From CAMLQK01 sp035478775 (lineage in GTDB: Bacteria > Patescibacteriota > Saccharimonadia > Saccharimonadales > UBA4665), in assembly GCA_035478775.1 (NCBI GenBank), contig DATIJG010000011.1, positions 1 to 31,801 of the forward strand: a stretch of DNA of 31,801 nt, read 5' to 3'. This document shows positions 25,805 to 31,193 of the stretch, piece by piece (position 1 is the first letter of the stretch; every line of letters begins with the position of its first letter). Below the pieces are notes generated by a model. It was given only the letters and a program-made list of their open reading frames with translations. It made no database searches and was not told the origin of the DNA. The position numbers and the translations under genes were made by a program.

Positions 25805-26092
25805 ATGGTAATACACGAATTAGCAGCTTTATTTGACCCAAGCCAGAGTGGCCTGCCTAAGTCCGCGCTTGATTCCAGTACACTTCAAAAAGCGTTAACG
25901 GTTGTTTTTTCGATAACTGGTTCAATCGCACTTTTAATTGTTACTATCGCCGGCTTTCAGTATATTTTGTCGCAGGGTAATCCCCAGAACGTTGCCAAAG
26001 CCAAGAATGCTATTATTTATGCTGGTATTGGTTTAGCGATTTCTATCCTGGGGGTAAGCATTGTTAACTTTGTAGTAACGAGGGTAACATGA
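25805..26092 (+). CDS. VirB2/TrbC-like small membrane protein, paralogue 3
   Basis: 95 residues, the shortest of the set. It has an N-terminal amphipathic part with no signal peptide, then two TM helices with the loop GFQYILSQGNPQNVAKAKNAIIYAGIG. Its TGA overlaps the next ATG as ATGA, so translation of paralogue 4 is coupled to it. There are no cysteines. Confidence 0.75.
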   Translation: MVIHELAALFDPSQSGLPKSALDSSTLQKALTVVFSITGSIALLIVTIAGFQYILSQGNPQNVAKAKNAIIYAGIGLAISILGVSIVNFVVTRVT

Positions 26093-26523
26093 AACGAATA
26101 ATTGTGAGTTTGTTTCTTTTTGGCGGTGTGTTTGTTATTGGTTTAATAGCCGTGCAGCCAGCGCTTGCAGCCACTGACCCTTTAGACCAGGCTTGTAGTG
26201 GCACGGGAGCAAGCTCGACCATTTGCCAAAGTAAAACTACGCCACAATGTGCCGGCCACAACTCAAACAATCCGGCCTGCCAGAATGCTAACCCTATTAG
26301 CGGGCCAGACGGTGTGCTTACGAGGACGATTAGTCTCGTCTCATATATCGCAGGAATTGCAGCTATAATCGTATTGATGGTGGGCGGCATTATGTACGTT
26401 ACCTCCGGTGGCGATAGTGGCAAGACAGCAACTGGTCGCGACATGATTATTTACGCGCTTGTGGGGCTTGTCATTATTGTGTTGGCGCGCACCATTGTAG
26501 TATTTATTATTAACAGAGTATAA
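26089..26523 (+). CDS. VirB2/TrbC-like pilin, paralogue 4
   Basis: 144 residues. Signal peptide ends near ALAAT (about 24). A Cys-rich mature N terminus (QACSGTG, TICQSK, PQCAGH, PACQNA: four Cys) suggests disulphides. Two TM helices flank GGIMYVTSGGDSGKTATGRDM. The glycine-rich loop with Lys is the best conserved part of the family in this cluster. Confidence 0.78.
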   Translation: MKRIIVSLFLFGGVFVIGLIAVQPALAATDPLDQACSGTGASSTICQSKTTPQCAGHNSNNPACQNANPISGPDGVLTRTISLVSYIAGIAAIIVLMVGGIMYVTSGGDSGKTATGRDMIIYALVGLVIIVLARTIVVFIINRV

Positions 26524-26531
26524 GGAAAAAA

Positions 26532-26921
26532 ATGAAAAGGTTATTTTTAATCGCATTGGCTTTTGTAAGCTTAAGCCTTTCGGGCATAGCAATAGCCCGC
26601 TCGCCCGCCGTTTTGGCAGACGCTAAAGCGGACTTGTGTGCTGGAGCGAATGCTGCAACGGGTGCTACGGACTGTAACGACACCAGCAGCACAATCAGCA
26701 CCACCGTTAAGAATATAGTATTTATGCTTAGCTCCATTATAGGTATTATCGCGGTCATCATGATTATAGTTGGCGGCTTTAAATACGTTACGGCTGGCGG
26801 TGATTCAGGTAAGGTATCGAGTGCGAAAAGCACTATCACCTATGCAATTGTCGGTTTGATTATCGTTGCTATGGCGCAGTTTATTGTACAATTCGTACTT
26901 AACCGCACCCCCGCAAGTTAA
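26532..26921 (+). CDS. VirB2/TrbC-like pilin, paralogue 5
   Basis: 129 residues with a signal peptide (about 1-31, SPAVLADAKA), two Cys (LCAGANAATGATDC), then two TM helices with GGFKYVTAGGDSGKVSSAKSTITYAIVG. It is closest to paralogue 6, sharing the ends VAMAQFIVQFVLNR and VALAQFIVQFVLDK, which points to a recent duplication. AAGG lies six bases before the ATG. Confidence 0.8.
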   Translation: MKRLFLIALAFVSLSLSGIAIARSPAVLADAKADLCAGANAATGATDCNDTSSTISTTVKNIVFMLSSIIGIIAVIMIIVGGFKYVTAGGDSGKVSSAKSTITYAIVGLIIVAMAQFIVQFVLNRTPAS

Positions 26922-26952
26922 TAAAAAGCATCGCTTACCCCAAAACTGCCCA

Positions 26953-26985
26953 TTGAAAATGACCTGGCACAGTGGTATATATAAT
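26953..26985 (+). promoter_or_regulatory. Internal promoter for the last pilin gene
   Basis: TTGAAA (26953-26958), 17 bases, TATATA (26976-26981), with an overlapping TATAAT at 26980-26985. It lies in the 91-base gap before paralogue 6, the only sizeable gap in the cluster. Confidence 0.55.
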
Positions 26986-27012
26986 AGTAAGCATAAGAAA
27001 GGAAACATTTAG

Positions 27013-27453
27013 ATGTTTAAAGCTTTACGCAAAAACATAGTTAGCTTGTTCGCTGCTTTTACGCTTGCGGCTATTCCGGTTGCCGTACCTGTAGCAGTGC
27101 ATGCAGCTGACAATATTCAAAATTGTCTGGCAGGTGGTACGAACCTGAACATTGACACTACGGGCAATTGCCCGGATACGACAACCACAACAACTACTGG
27201 TGCAGGTCGTATTAACAGTATGATTAAGATTATCGTTAACATCTTCTCTGCAATTGTTGGCGTTATCGCAGTTATCATGATTATCTACGGTGGTGTGAAA
27301 TACATTACCTCAGGTGGTGAATCTGGCAACATTAGTTCAGCCAAAAACACGATTGTATACGCAGTGATCGGTTTGGTGGTCGTTGCCCTCGCCCAGTTCA
27401 TTGTGCAGTTTGTGCTCGACAAGGTGAACTCACCTAACGGTGGCACTGCCTAA
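27013..27453 (+). CDS. VirB2/TrbC-like pilin, paralogue 6 (separately promoted)
   Basis: 146 residues. Signal peptide ends near VHAAD (about 31), followed by an NCLAGGTN and NCPDTTTTTTTG stretch (two Cys, a Thr run) and two TM helices with GGVKYITSGGESGNISSAKNTIVYAVIGL. The Lys of the loop is Asn here. It has AAAGGAA as ribosome site, its own promoter and a strong terminator directly downstream, so it can be expressed alone and may be the major subunit (inference). Confidence 0.8.
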   Translation: MFKALRKNIVSLFAAFTLAAIPVAVPVAVHAADNIQNCLAGGTNLNIDTTGNCPDTTTTTTTGAGRINSMIKIIVNIFSAIVGVIAVIMIIYGGVKYITSGGESGNISSAKNTIVYAVIGLVVVALAQFIVQFVLDKVNSPNGGTA

Positions 27454-27471
27454 GAGAGACTGTGAATGGCT

Positions 27472-27501
27472 AAAAACACCGAGCGAGAACTCGGTGTTTT
27501 T
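27472..27501 (+). terminator. Rho-independent terminator of the pilin cluster
   Basis: A perfect 12-bp stem (AAAAACACCGAG / CTCGGTGTTTTT) with a six-base loop and a five-T tail, 18 bases after the last pilin stop. Confidence 0.9.
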
Positions 27502-27575
27502 AGTTTGGAACGCTACTTCCAAGGAGGTCTAGCAAGACTTTTTAGCGACCAGTGCTGCTATACTTATCTGACTTT

Positions 27576-27615
27576 AGTGCATAGTTGCCGAGCATAGCCT
27601 TGGCAACTATGCACT
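27576..27615. repeat. Orphan 14-bp inverted repeat
   Basis: AGTGCATAGTTGCC (27576-27589) and its exact reverse complement GGCAACTATGCACT (27602-27615) flank a 12-base spacer. It lies between the pilin terminator and the Hsp20 terminator, and neither side has a U run. A TATACT at 27559-27564 lies 11 bases upstream on the plus strand, so a small structured transcript is possible. Confidence 0.55.
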
Positions 27616-27622
27616 TTACAGC

Positions 27623-27652
27623 AAAAAACCGCCCTAAAGTTTTAGGACGGTT
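27623..27652 (-). terminator. Terminator of the hsp20 gene
   Basis: Read on the minus strand: AACCGTCCTAAA, a short loop, then TTTAGGGCGGTT followed by more T (27628-27623). The single mismatch in DNA is a G-U pair in RNA. It sits 27 bases past the hsp20 stop. Confidence 0.8.
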
Positions 27653-27678
27653 ATGCGGCTATTGCCAAAAGCTTTGGT

Positions 27679-28161
27679 TTAAAGAACCTGGATCTTCTTA
27701 ACAGTGTCCTGCTTAACCTTAGCAAAGCTGATGGTCAGCACGCCATCTTTCAAGACAGCTTCAATTTCTTCTTCTTTAACAGCTACCGGTAAAGCGATAC
27801 TGCGTGAAAATTCGCCCCAGTAACATTCTTGTACGAAATAGTTTTCGACGTCATCTTCGTTGCCTGCCGAAAGTGTGCCACGAATGCTTAGCGTGTTGTC
27901 GGCAATGCTTACATCGAGGTCGTTTTTATTTACGCCCGCGGTGCGTGCCTTTACGACCAAGCGTTCGCGAGTTTCGTACACGTCAACTGCGAGTTGACCT
28001 GGTAAATCTTCACTTTCGTCCCACTCATCAGCTGCTGCGGCAGGTTGCTGTCCTACGTTTACTGGCTCGGCAGCGACTGCTGTGTCGTCGTCACCCAGGA
28101 ACGCAGCGGTAAGCTCATCCTCTTCAAGCAGCAGGTCGTCGTCGCGTTGTCGTCGCGCCAT
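27679..28161 (-). CDS. Hsp20/alpha-crystallin small heat-shock protein
   Basis: 160 residues. An acidic, Asp/Glu-rich N-terminal arm (1-55) precedes an alpha-crystallin domain (about 56-150), with GVNKNDLDVSIADNTLSIRG and the hallmark VLKDGVLTISF. The C terminus KKIQV supplies the I-x-I/V motif used in oligomer assembly. It is an ATP-independent holdase for unfolding proteins. GGAGGG lies nine bases before the ATG, and a good promoter (TTGAAA, 18 bases, TATACT) lies about 60 bases upstream. No CIRCE element is seen there. It is tail-to-tail with the pilin cluster. Confidence 0.93.
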   Translation of the reverse strand: MARRQRDDDLLLEEDELTAAFLGDDDTAVAAEPVNVGQQPAAAADEWDESEDLPGQLAVDVYETRERLVVKARTAGVNKNDLDVSIADNTLSIRGTLSAGNEDDVENYFVQECYWGEFSRSIALPVAVKEEEIEAVLKDGVLTISFAKVKQDTVKKIQVL

Positions 28162-28222
28162 AATTGTTACCCTCCAAAAATCTTTAAAACATTAAACAAT
28201 CTTGTGTTTTTGTCTTAACAGT

Positions 28223-28252
28223 AGTATAGCTTAGTACGGTAACACCTTTCAA
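28223..28252 (-). promoter_or_regulatory. hsp20 promoter
   Basis: Minus strand TTGAAA (28252-28247), 18 bases, TATACT (28228-28223): 5/6 matches to each consensus hexamer. The leader is about 55 bases and carries GGAGGG near the ATG. Confidence 0.65.
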
Positions 28253-28289
28253 CTACAAATTCTCATATTTACAACACAATAATCACAAC

Positions 28290-28976
28290 ATGCTTTTTAT
28301 CGAACATATTTTATCCCTTATCGCGCCGCATATGTGCGTAGGCTGTCAAAAAGAGGGAGCAGTAATCTGTAAAGATTGTATACAAAAATTGTCACCACCT
28401 CCGTTAAATTGTATTTTTTGTGATTCAAATAATGCGCACCAAAACTTATGCACTGCTTGTGTGGCAAAAACAGGGCTGGATGACGTGCTCGTGTTTACCT
28501 TGTACGAAGGTCTTGCTCAAAAATTGCTGCATGCCAGCAAGTTTGAGCGCGCTTCGGCAGGACTTACTCAAATAGCTGAAATGGTGGCGACTTTGCCTGT
28601 TCCCGAAGGGGTTATCACATATTTGCCTACCGCCAACCAGCGAGTACGCCAACGCGGCCACGACCACGCAAGACGTATCGCGCGTGACGTTTCGCGCTTA
28701 AAGCGCCAACCATTCTTAAGCTTAATACTACGAATAAACAACGAACGTCAGGCCGGCGCTTCTGCCCTAGCGCGCACAACGCACATGCAAGCCGCATTCC
28801 GCATAACAGAGGCGAAAAATTTGAATGACCAGCGCGCAATTGTCATCGATGACGTTATTACAACAGGTGCCAGCATGGCTGCTGCGGCCAAACTTTTAAA
28901 ACAGGCCGGCGCGGCAAAGGTGTATGGCGTGGCGTTTGCTTGGACACCGCCAAAAAAAGTCTCAAAAATTCACTAA
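28290..28976 (+). CDS. comF: ComF-family phosphoribosyltransferase-like protein
   Basis: 228 residues. The N-terminal zinc module has four CxxC pairs (C16/C19, C27/C30, C41/C44, C54/C57). A type I PRTase fold follows, with the PRPP-binding loop AIVIDDVITTGAS (183-195) and the family motif RQRGHDHARRIAR. ComF proteins support uptake of transforming DNA in several bacteria; the biochemical reaction is uncertain. No ribosome site is visible before ATG 28290. It diverges from hsp20. Competence is relevant in small-genome CPR bacteria that must import nucleic acids, but that link is inference. Confidence 0.9.
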   Translation: MLFIEHILSLIAPHMCVGCQKEGAVICKDCIQKLSPPPLNCIFCDSNNAHQNLCTACVAKTGLDDVLVFTLYEGLAQKLLHASKFERASAGLTQIAEMVATLPVPEGVITYLPTANQRVRQRGHDHARRIARDVSRLKRQPFLSLILRINNERQAGASALARTTHMQAAFRITEAKNLNDQRAIVIDDVITTGASMAAAAKLLKQAGAAKVYGVAFAWTPPKKVSKIH

Positions 28977-29035
28977 AACCTAGGTTGTACCAGCTAAAGC
29001 TATCTGATGGGCTTTCATTTTGCAGCGATACTTGG

Positions 29036-29041
29036 TATAAT
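29036..29041 (+). promoter_or_regulatory. -10 element of the tRNA-Ser(UGA) gene
   Basis: Consensus TATAAT, 21 bases before the tRNA. No clear -35 is seen. Confidence 0.5.
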
Positions 29042-29062
29042 TTCCCCTGTTCTTTACATTTT

Positions 29063-29152
29063 GGAAGGGTGTCCGAGCGGTCGAAGGAAACGGTCTTGAA
29101 AACCGTCGTGCCGGCAACGGTACCGTGGGTTCGAATCCCACCCCTTCCGCCA
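29063..29152 (+). tRNA. tRNA-Ser(TGA)
   Basis: 90 bases including the encoded CCA. Acceptor GGAAGGG pairs with CCCTTCC, discriminator G. The anticodon loop CTTGAAA has anticodon TGA (29097-29099) closed by an ACGGT/ACCGT stem. The long class II variable arm and GGTTCGAATCC T arm are those of tRNA-Ser. It reads UCA and, with modification, other UCN codons. Confidence 0.97.
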
Positions 29153-29159
29153 GAGAATC

Positions 29160-29188
29160 AAAAAGGTCTGCATATGCGGGTCTTTTTT
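29160..29188 (+). terminator. Terminator after tRNA-Ser(UGA)
   Basis: AAAAAGGTCTGCA pairs with TGCGGGTCTTTTT (13 bp, three G-U pairs) and runs into six T, seven bases after the tRNA. Confidence 0.75.
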
Positions 29189-29311
29189 GTTTTTTTAAGA
29201 CTACTTTACAGAGCACTATTACTACGTGGAAGTCCATTTGTTGAAAAGGAATGGAGCCGTTGGGCCGTGATGCCAGTTTGTAGAAATACACTGGTAAAAC
29301 AGTAGTGAACC

Positions 29312-29320
29312 TGCTAAAAT
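29312..29320 (+). promoter_or_regulatory. Extended -10 of the tRNA-Ser(GCU) gene
   Basis: TGCTAAAAT combines the TG extension with TAAAAT, ending 19 bases before the tRNA. The -35 is weak. Confidence 0.45.
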
Positions 29321-29339
29321 AACAAAGACCTACAGCTAA

Positions 29340-29432
29340 GGAGAGGTACCCAAGTGGCTGAAGGGGACGGTTTGCTAAATCGTTAGGGGGGCGCGAGTTC
29401 CCGCGAGGGTTCGAATCCCTCTCTCTCCGCCA
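29340..29432 (+). tRNA. tRNA-Ser(GCT)
   Basis: 93 bases with encoded CCA. Acceptor GGAGAGG pairs with TCTCTCC (last pair G-U), discriminator G. The anticodon loop TTGCTAA has anticodon GCT (29374-29376). The very long G-rich variable arm (about 20 bases) is typical of tRNA-Ser. It reads AGU and AGC. Confidence 0.97.
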
Positions 29433-29435
29433 AGT

Positions 29436-29467
29436 AAAAAGAGCCACCTGCGCAGATGGCTCTTTTT
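29436..29467 (+). terminator. Terminator after tRNA-Ser(GCU)
   Basis: AAAAAGAGCCA / TGGCTCTTTTT, a perfect 11-bp stem whose loop itself contains the palindrome CTGCGCAG, followed by T-rich sequence. Confidence 0.85.
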
Positions 29468-29516
29468 ATATTTCAGAGGTGCGTCCCACGGTTGTCCACG
29501 GTTTTATGATTATGCT

Positions 29517-29545
29517 TTGCAGGAACCTACGCAAACAGGTACAAT
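29517..29545 (+). promoter_or_regulatory. Promoter of the two-TM protein gene, leaderless arrangement
   Basis: TTGCAG (29517-29522), 17 bases, TACAAT (29540-29545), then six bases to ATG 29552. The predicted start coincides with the ATG, and there is no Shine-Dalgarno. Confidence 0.5.
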
Positions 29546-29551
29546 AACGGT

Positions 29552-30334
29552 ATGAACGGGGAAAACAGTACGACGCCTCCTGAGCAGCAGCCGGGCTGGC
29601 GGTTTAAGCCGGATAGCACAGATAACAGCACTGCGCCGACATACCAGCAGCCAATTCAGGGTATACCAAACGCGGGTATGCATGAAGCTCAACAAGTGCC
29701 AACCCCGCAAAGTACGCCAACCCCACAGTCTTCGGCTCCTGTCCCACAACCTATGCAGTCCACACAGGCTGCACAACAAGCTCCGCAACCTATAAAATTC
29801 ACTAACGATACCCAGCCACGACAAGCTGCGCCGGCTATGCCATTTATCAATGACGAATCTCAAGCGCGGCTAGCTGCCCCCGAAGCCGACTGGAGTGCAT
29901 CGGAATTTATTGACCACGAAAAAGGCAGCTTATGGTATATTGCCCTTGGCTTGGCAACGATAATTATTGCAGGCGGAGTGTTCTTGATCGCGCACGATAT
30001 CTTTTCGGTCGTGGCGGTCGTGGCAGCCTTGATCATATTTGGAGTTATGGCTAAACGGAAGCCGAAGATGGTTCAATACCATGTCGGTTCCGAAGGTTTG
30101 CGCGCCAACGGCCGAGTGTATGCCTACGCTAACTTCAAGTCGTTTGGCTTGCAAGATGAAGGCCCCTTCTCTTCTTTGGTGTTTATGCCTATGAAGCGGT
30201 TTATGCTGCCAATATATGTGTATTTTCCACCAGAAGACCTCGATAAAATTATGGAGACCCTGTCGTTTTATATTCCGTTTTCGCCGATAGAACAAGCCGC
30301 GATCGATAAAGCCACACATCGTTTGCGTTTTTAA
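29552..30334 (+). CDS. Two-TM protein with a Pro/Gln-rich N-terminal tail, unknown function
   Basis: 260 residues. Residues 1-105 are disordered and rich in Pro/Gln/Thr, like the tails of the PrgI and TraC-like proteins. Two TM helices (about 127-147 and 149-167) form a tight hairpin with almost no outer loop. A folded C-terminal domain (170-260) follows: QYHVGSEGLRANGRVYAYANFKSFGL and a strand-rich YVYFPPEDLDKIMETLSFYI. The helix hairpin plus beta domain is reminiscent of bacterial PH-like (YdbT/YcxB-type) membrane proteins, which is an inference. Both tail and domain should face the cytoplasm. It is flanked by tRNA genes. Confidence 0.75.
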   Translation: MNGENSTTPPEQQPGWRFKPDSTDNSTAPTYQQPIQGIPNAGMHEAQQVPTPQSTPTPQSSAPVPQPMQSTQAAQQAPQPIKFTNDTQPRQAAPAMPFINDESQARLAAPEADWSASEFIDHEKGSLWYIALGLATIIIAGGVFLIAHDIFSVVAVVAALIIFGVMAKRKPKMVQYHVGSEGLRANGRVYAYANFKSFGLQDEGPFSSLVFMPMKRFMLPIYVYFPPEDLDKIMETLSFYIPFSPIEQAAIDKATHRLRF

Positions 30335-30354
30335 CTTCTGAAGGCCCTGTGCTT

Positions 30355-30398
30355 CATATAAATATATCCAAAGCGAAAACCTTGGATATATTTATATG
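30355..30398. repeat. 17-bp perfect inverted repeat touching the tRNA-Ser 3' end
   Basis: CATATAAATATATCCAA (30355-30371) and its exact reverse complement (30382-30398) flank AGCGAAAACC. It lies 20 bases after the stop of the gene ending at 30334, and its right arm includes two bases of the encoded CCA of the minus-strand tRNA-Ser. It could terminate both transcripts, although the arms are AT-rich without a U tail. Confidence 0.6.
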
Positions 30399-30487
30399 GC
30401 GGAGAGGGAGGGATTCGAACCCTCGATAGAGTTGCCCCTATACTGCATTTCGAGTGCAGCGCACTAGACCAACTATGCGACCTCTCC
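30397..30487 (-). tRNA. tRNA-Ser(CGA)
   Basis: 91 bases with encoded CCA, minus strand. Acceptor GGAGAGG pairs with CCTCTCC. The anticodon loop CTCGAAA between CTGCA and TGCAG gives anticodon CGA (plus-strand bases 30450-30452), reading UCG. It has a long variable arm as expected for serine. It is the third serine tRNA within 1.4 kb. Confidence 0.97.
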
Positions 30488-30498
30488 AATAATTTCCT

Positions 30499-30527
30499 AT
30501 TGTAAACTACCCCTGTTGAAATGGCAA
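30499..30527 (-). promoter_or_regulatory. tRNA-Ser(CGA) promoter
   Basis: Minus strand TTGCCA (30527-30522), 17 bases, TACAAT (30504-30499). The start near 30492 is about five bases before the tRNA. Confidence 0.65.
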
Positions 30528-30625
30528 ACAAGATTGCACAGGTTTTCTATGCGCCCGGTTGCCTGCTGCTCGCGTATCGGTAAAAGGGCAGCCAAAGCTC
30601 TATTTGCTTACTTCGCCGAAAACGG

Positions 30626-30654
30626 TTGGCATAAACTGATAAATATGCTATCAT
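30626..30654 (+). promoter_or_regulatory. tRNA-Arg promoter
   Basis: TTGGCA (30626-30631), 17 bases, TATCAT (30649-30654) with a TG extension (TGCTATCAT), 18 bases before the tRNA. The rest of the 185-base spacer between the two divergent tRNA genes shows nothing else. Confidence 0.65.
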
Positions 30655-30672
30655 TACCTCTGTTGCACATAT

Positions 30673-30749
30673 GCACCCGTAGCTCAGCTGGATAGAGCGT
30701 TGGCTTGCGGAGCCAAAGGTCGTAGGTTCGAATCCTGTCGGGTGTACCA
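30673..30749 (+). tRNA. tRNA-Arg(GCG)
   Basis: 77 bases with encoded CCA. D arm GCTC/GAGC, anticodon stem TTGGC/GCCAA, loop TTGCGGA with anticodon GCG (30707-30709). The acceptor GCACCCG/CGGGTGT begins with a G1-U72 pair, and the T stem also has two wobble pairs. Most bacteria read CGU/CGC/CGA with an ACG anticodon deaminated to inosine; G34 here would read CGU/CGC directly. Confidence 0.93.
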
Positions 30750-30760
30750 AATGAATTTTT

Positions 30761-30782
30761 AAAGCCTCTTCGGAGGCTTTTT
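30761..30782 (+). terminator. Terminator after tRNA-Arg
   Basis: AAAGCCTC, tetraloop TTCG, GAGGCTTT followed by TT: a stable UUCG-capped hairpin 12 bases after the tRNA. Confidence 0.9.
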
Positions 30783-30807
30783 ATTGTAGCTTTTTAACTA
30801 TGCAGAG

Positions 30808-30813
30808 TATAAT
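30808..30813 (+). promoter_or_regulatory. -10 element before the 88-residue gene
   Basis: Consensus TATAAT; TTGTAG at 30784-30789 (18-base spacing) is a weak -35. The predicted leader is about 23 bases. Confidence 0.45.
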
Positions 30814-30842
30814 TAATTAAAAGTAAGTAGGGTTGGGATAAT

Positions 30843-31109
30843 ATGAACGAGAGATTAACAAACGGTACCGATAAAACCTTACGTGTGGTGCGTACGCTAG
30901 CGCAGGACGAAAGCTGTGGGGAAGCCGCTAATTGTCCGGGAGTATTCGAAGTACCGGAAGGCCGCCTTGCTATTATTGGAAAGCTCGTAGATGTTGAGCT
31001 GCCGCCTGGTGTTGAATGCGCTGTCGACGAAAGGGTGGTTGTAATCGAGCGAAGCCTTTGGGATAGCGCTAACGCCGCTCTAAATCCTGCCCCGCAACAA
31101 GTCTCGTAA
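30843..31109 (+). CDS. Unrecognised 88-residue acidic protein
   Basis: No family recognised. It is soluble and acidic. A Cys-containing patch (ESCGEAANCPGVFEVPEGRLAI) is followed by IIGKLVDVELPPGVECAVDERVVVIER, which looks like a small beta-rich domain with three Cys in all. ATG 30843 follows a G-rich TTGGGATAAT. It stands alone after the tRNA-Arg terminator and 84 bases before the Nudix start. A small metal-binding or regulatory protein is possible but unproven. Confidence 0.65.
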   Translation: MNERLTNGTDKTLRVVRTLAQDESCGEAANCPGVFEVPEGRLAIIGKLVDVELPPGVECAVDERVVVIERSLWDSANAALNPAPQQVS

Positions 31110-31193
31110 AAGTTTCACGTTTTTTTCGAAGCGTAACGACTGCCGCTTAGGCAAAGTGTGCTACAATCTTTGAGCATTAAGGGAGCGAGCGAA

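Noticed and set aside
28162..28289. CIRCE (HrcA) operator before hsp20
   Set aside because: The TTAGCACTC-N9-GAGTGCTAA element is absent; only ordinary promoter hexamers are seen.
28980..29447. 155-codon minus-strand frame with the ERDSNPR-type peptide
   Set aside because: It is the antisense of two tRNA-Ser genes and their spacer, a well-known false ORF.
30331..30531. 66-codon minus-strand frame across the tRNA-Ser(CGA) gene
   Set aside because: Most of it is the tRNA itself plus the inverted repeat; the SRVRIPPSPP peptide is the usual tRNA artefact.
30547..30750. 67-codon minus-strand frame (GFEPTTFGSASQ)
   Set aside because: Antisense of tRNA-Arg, another standard false ORF.
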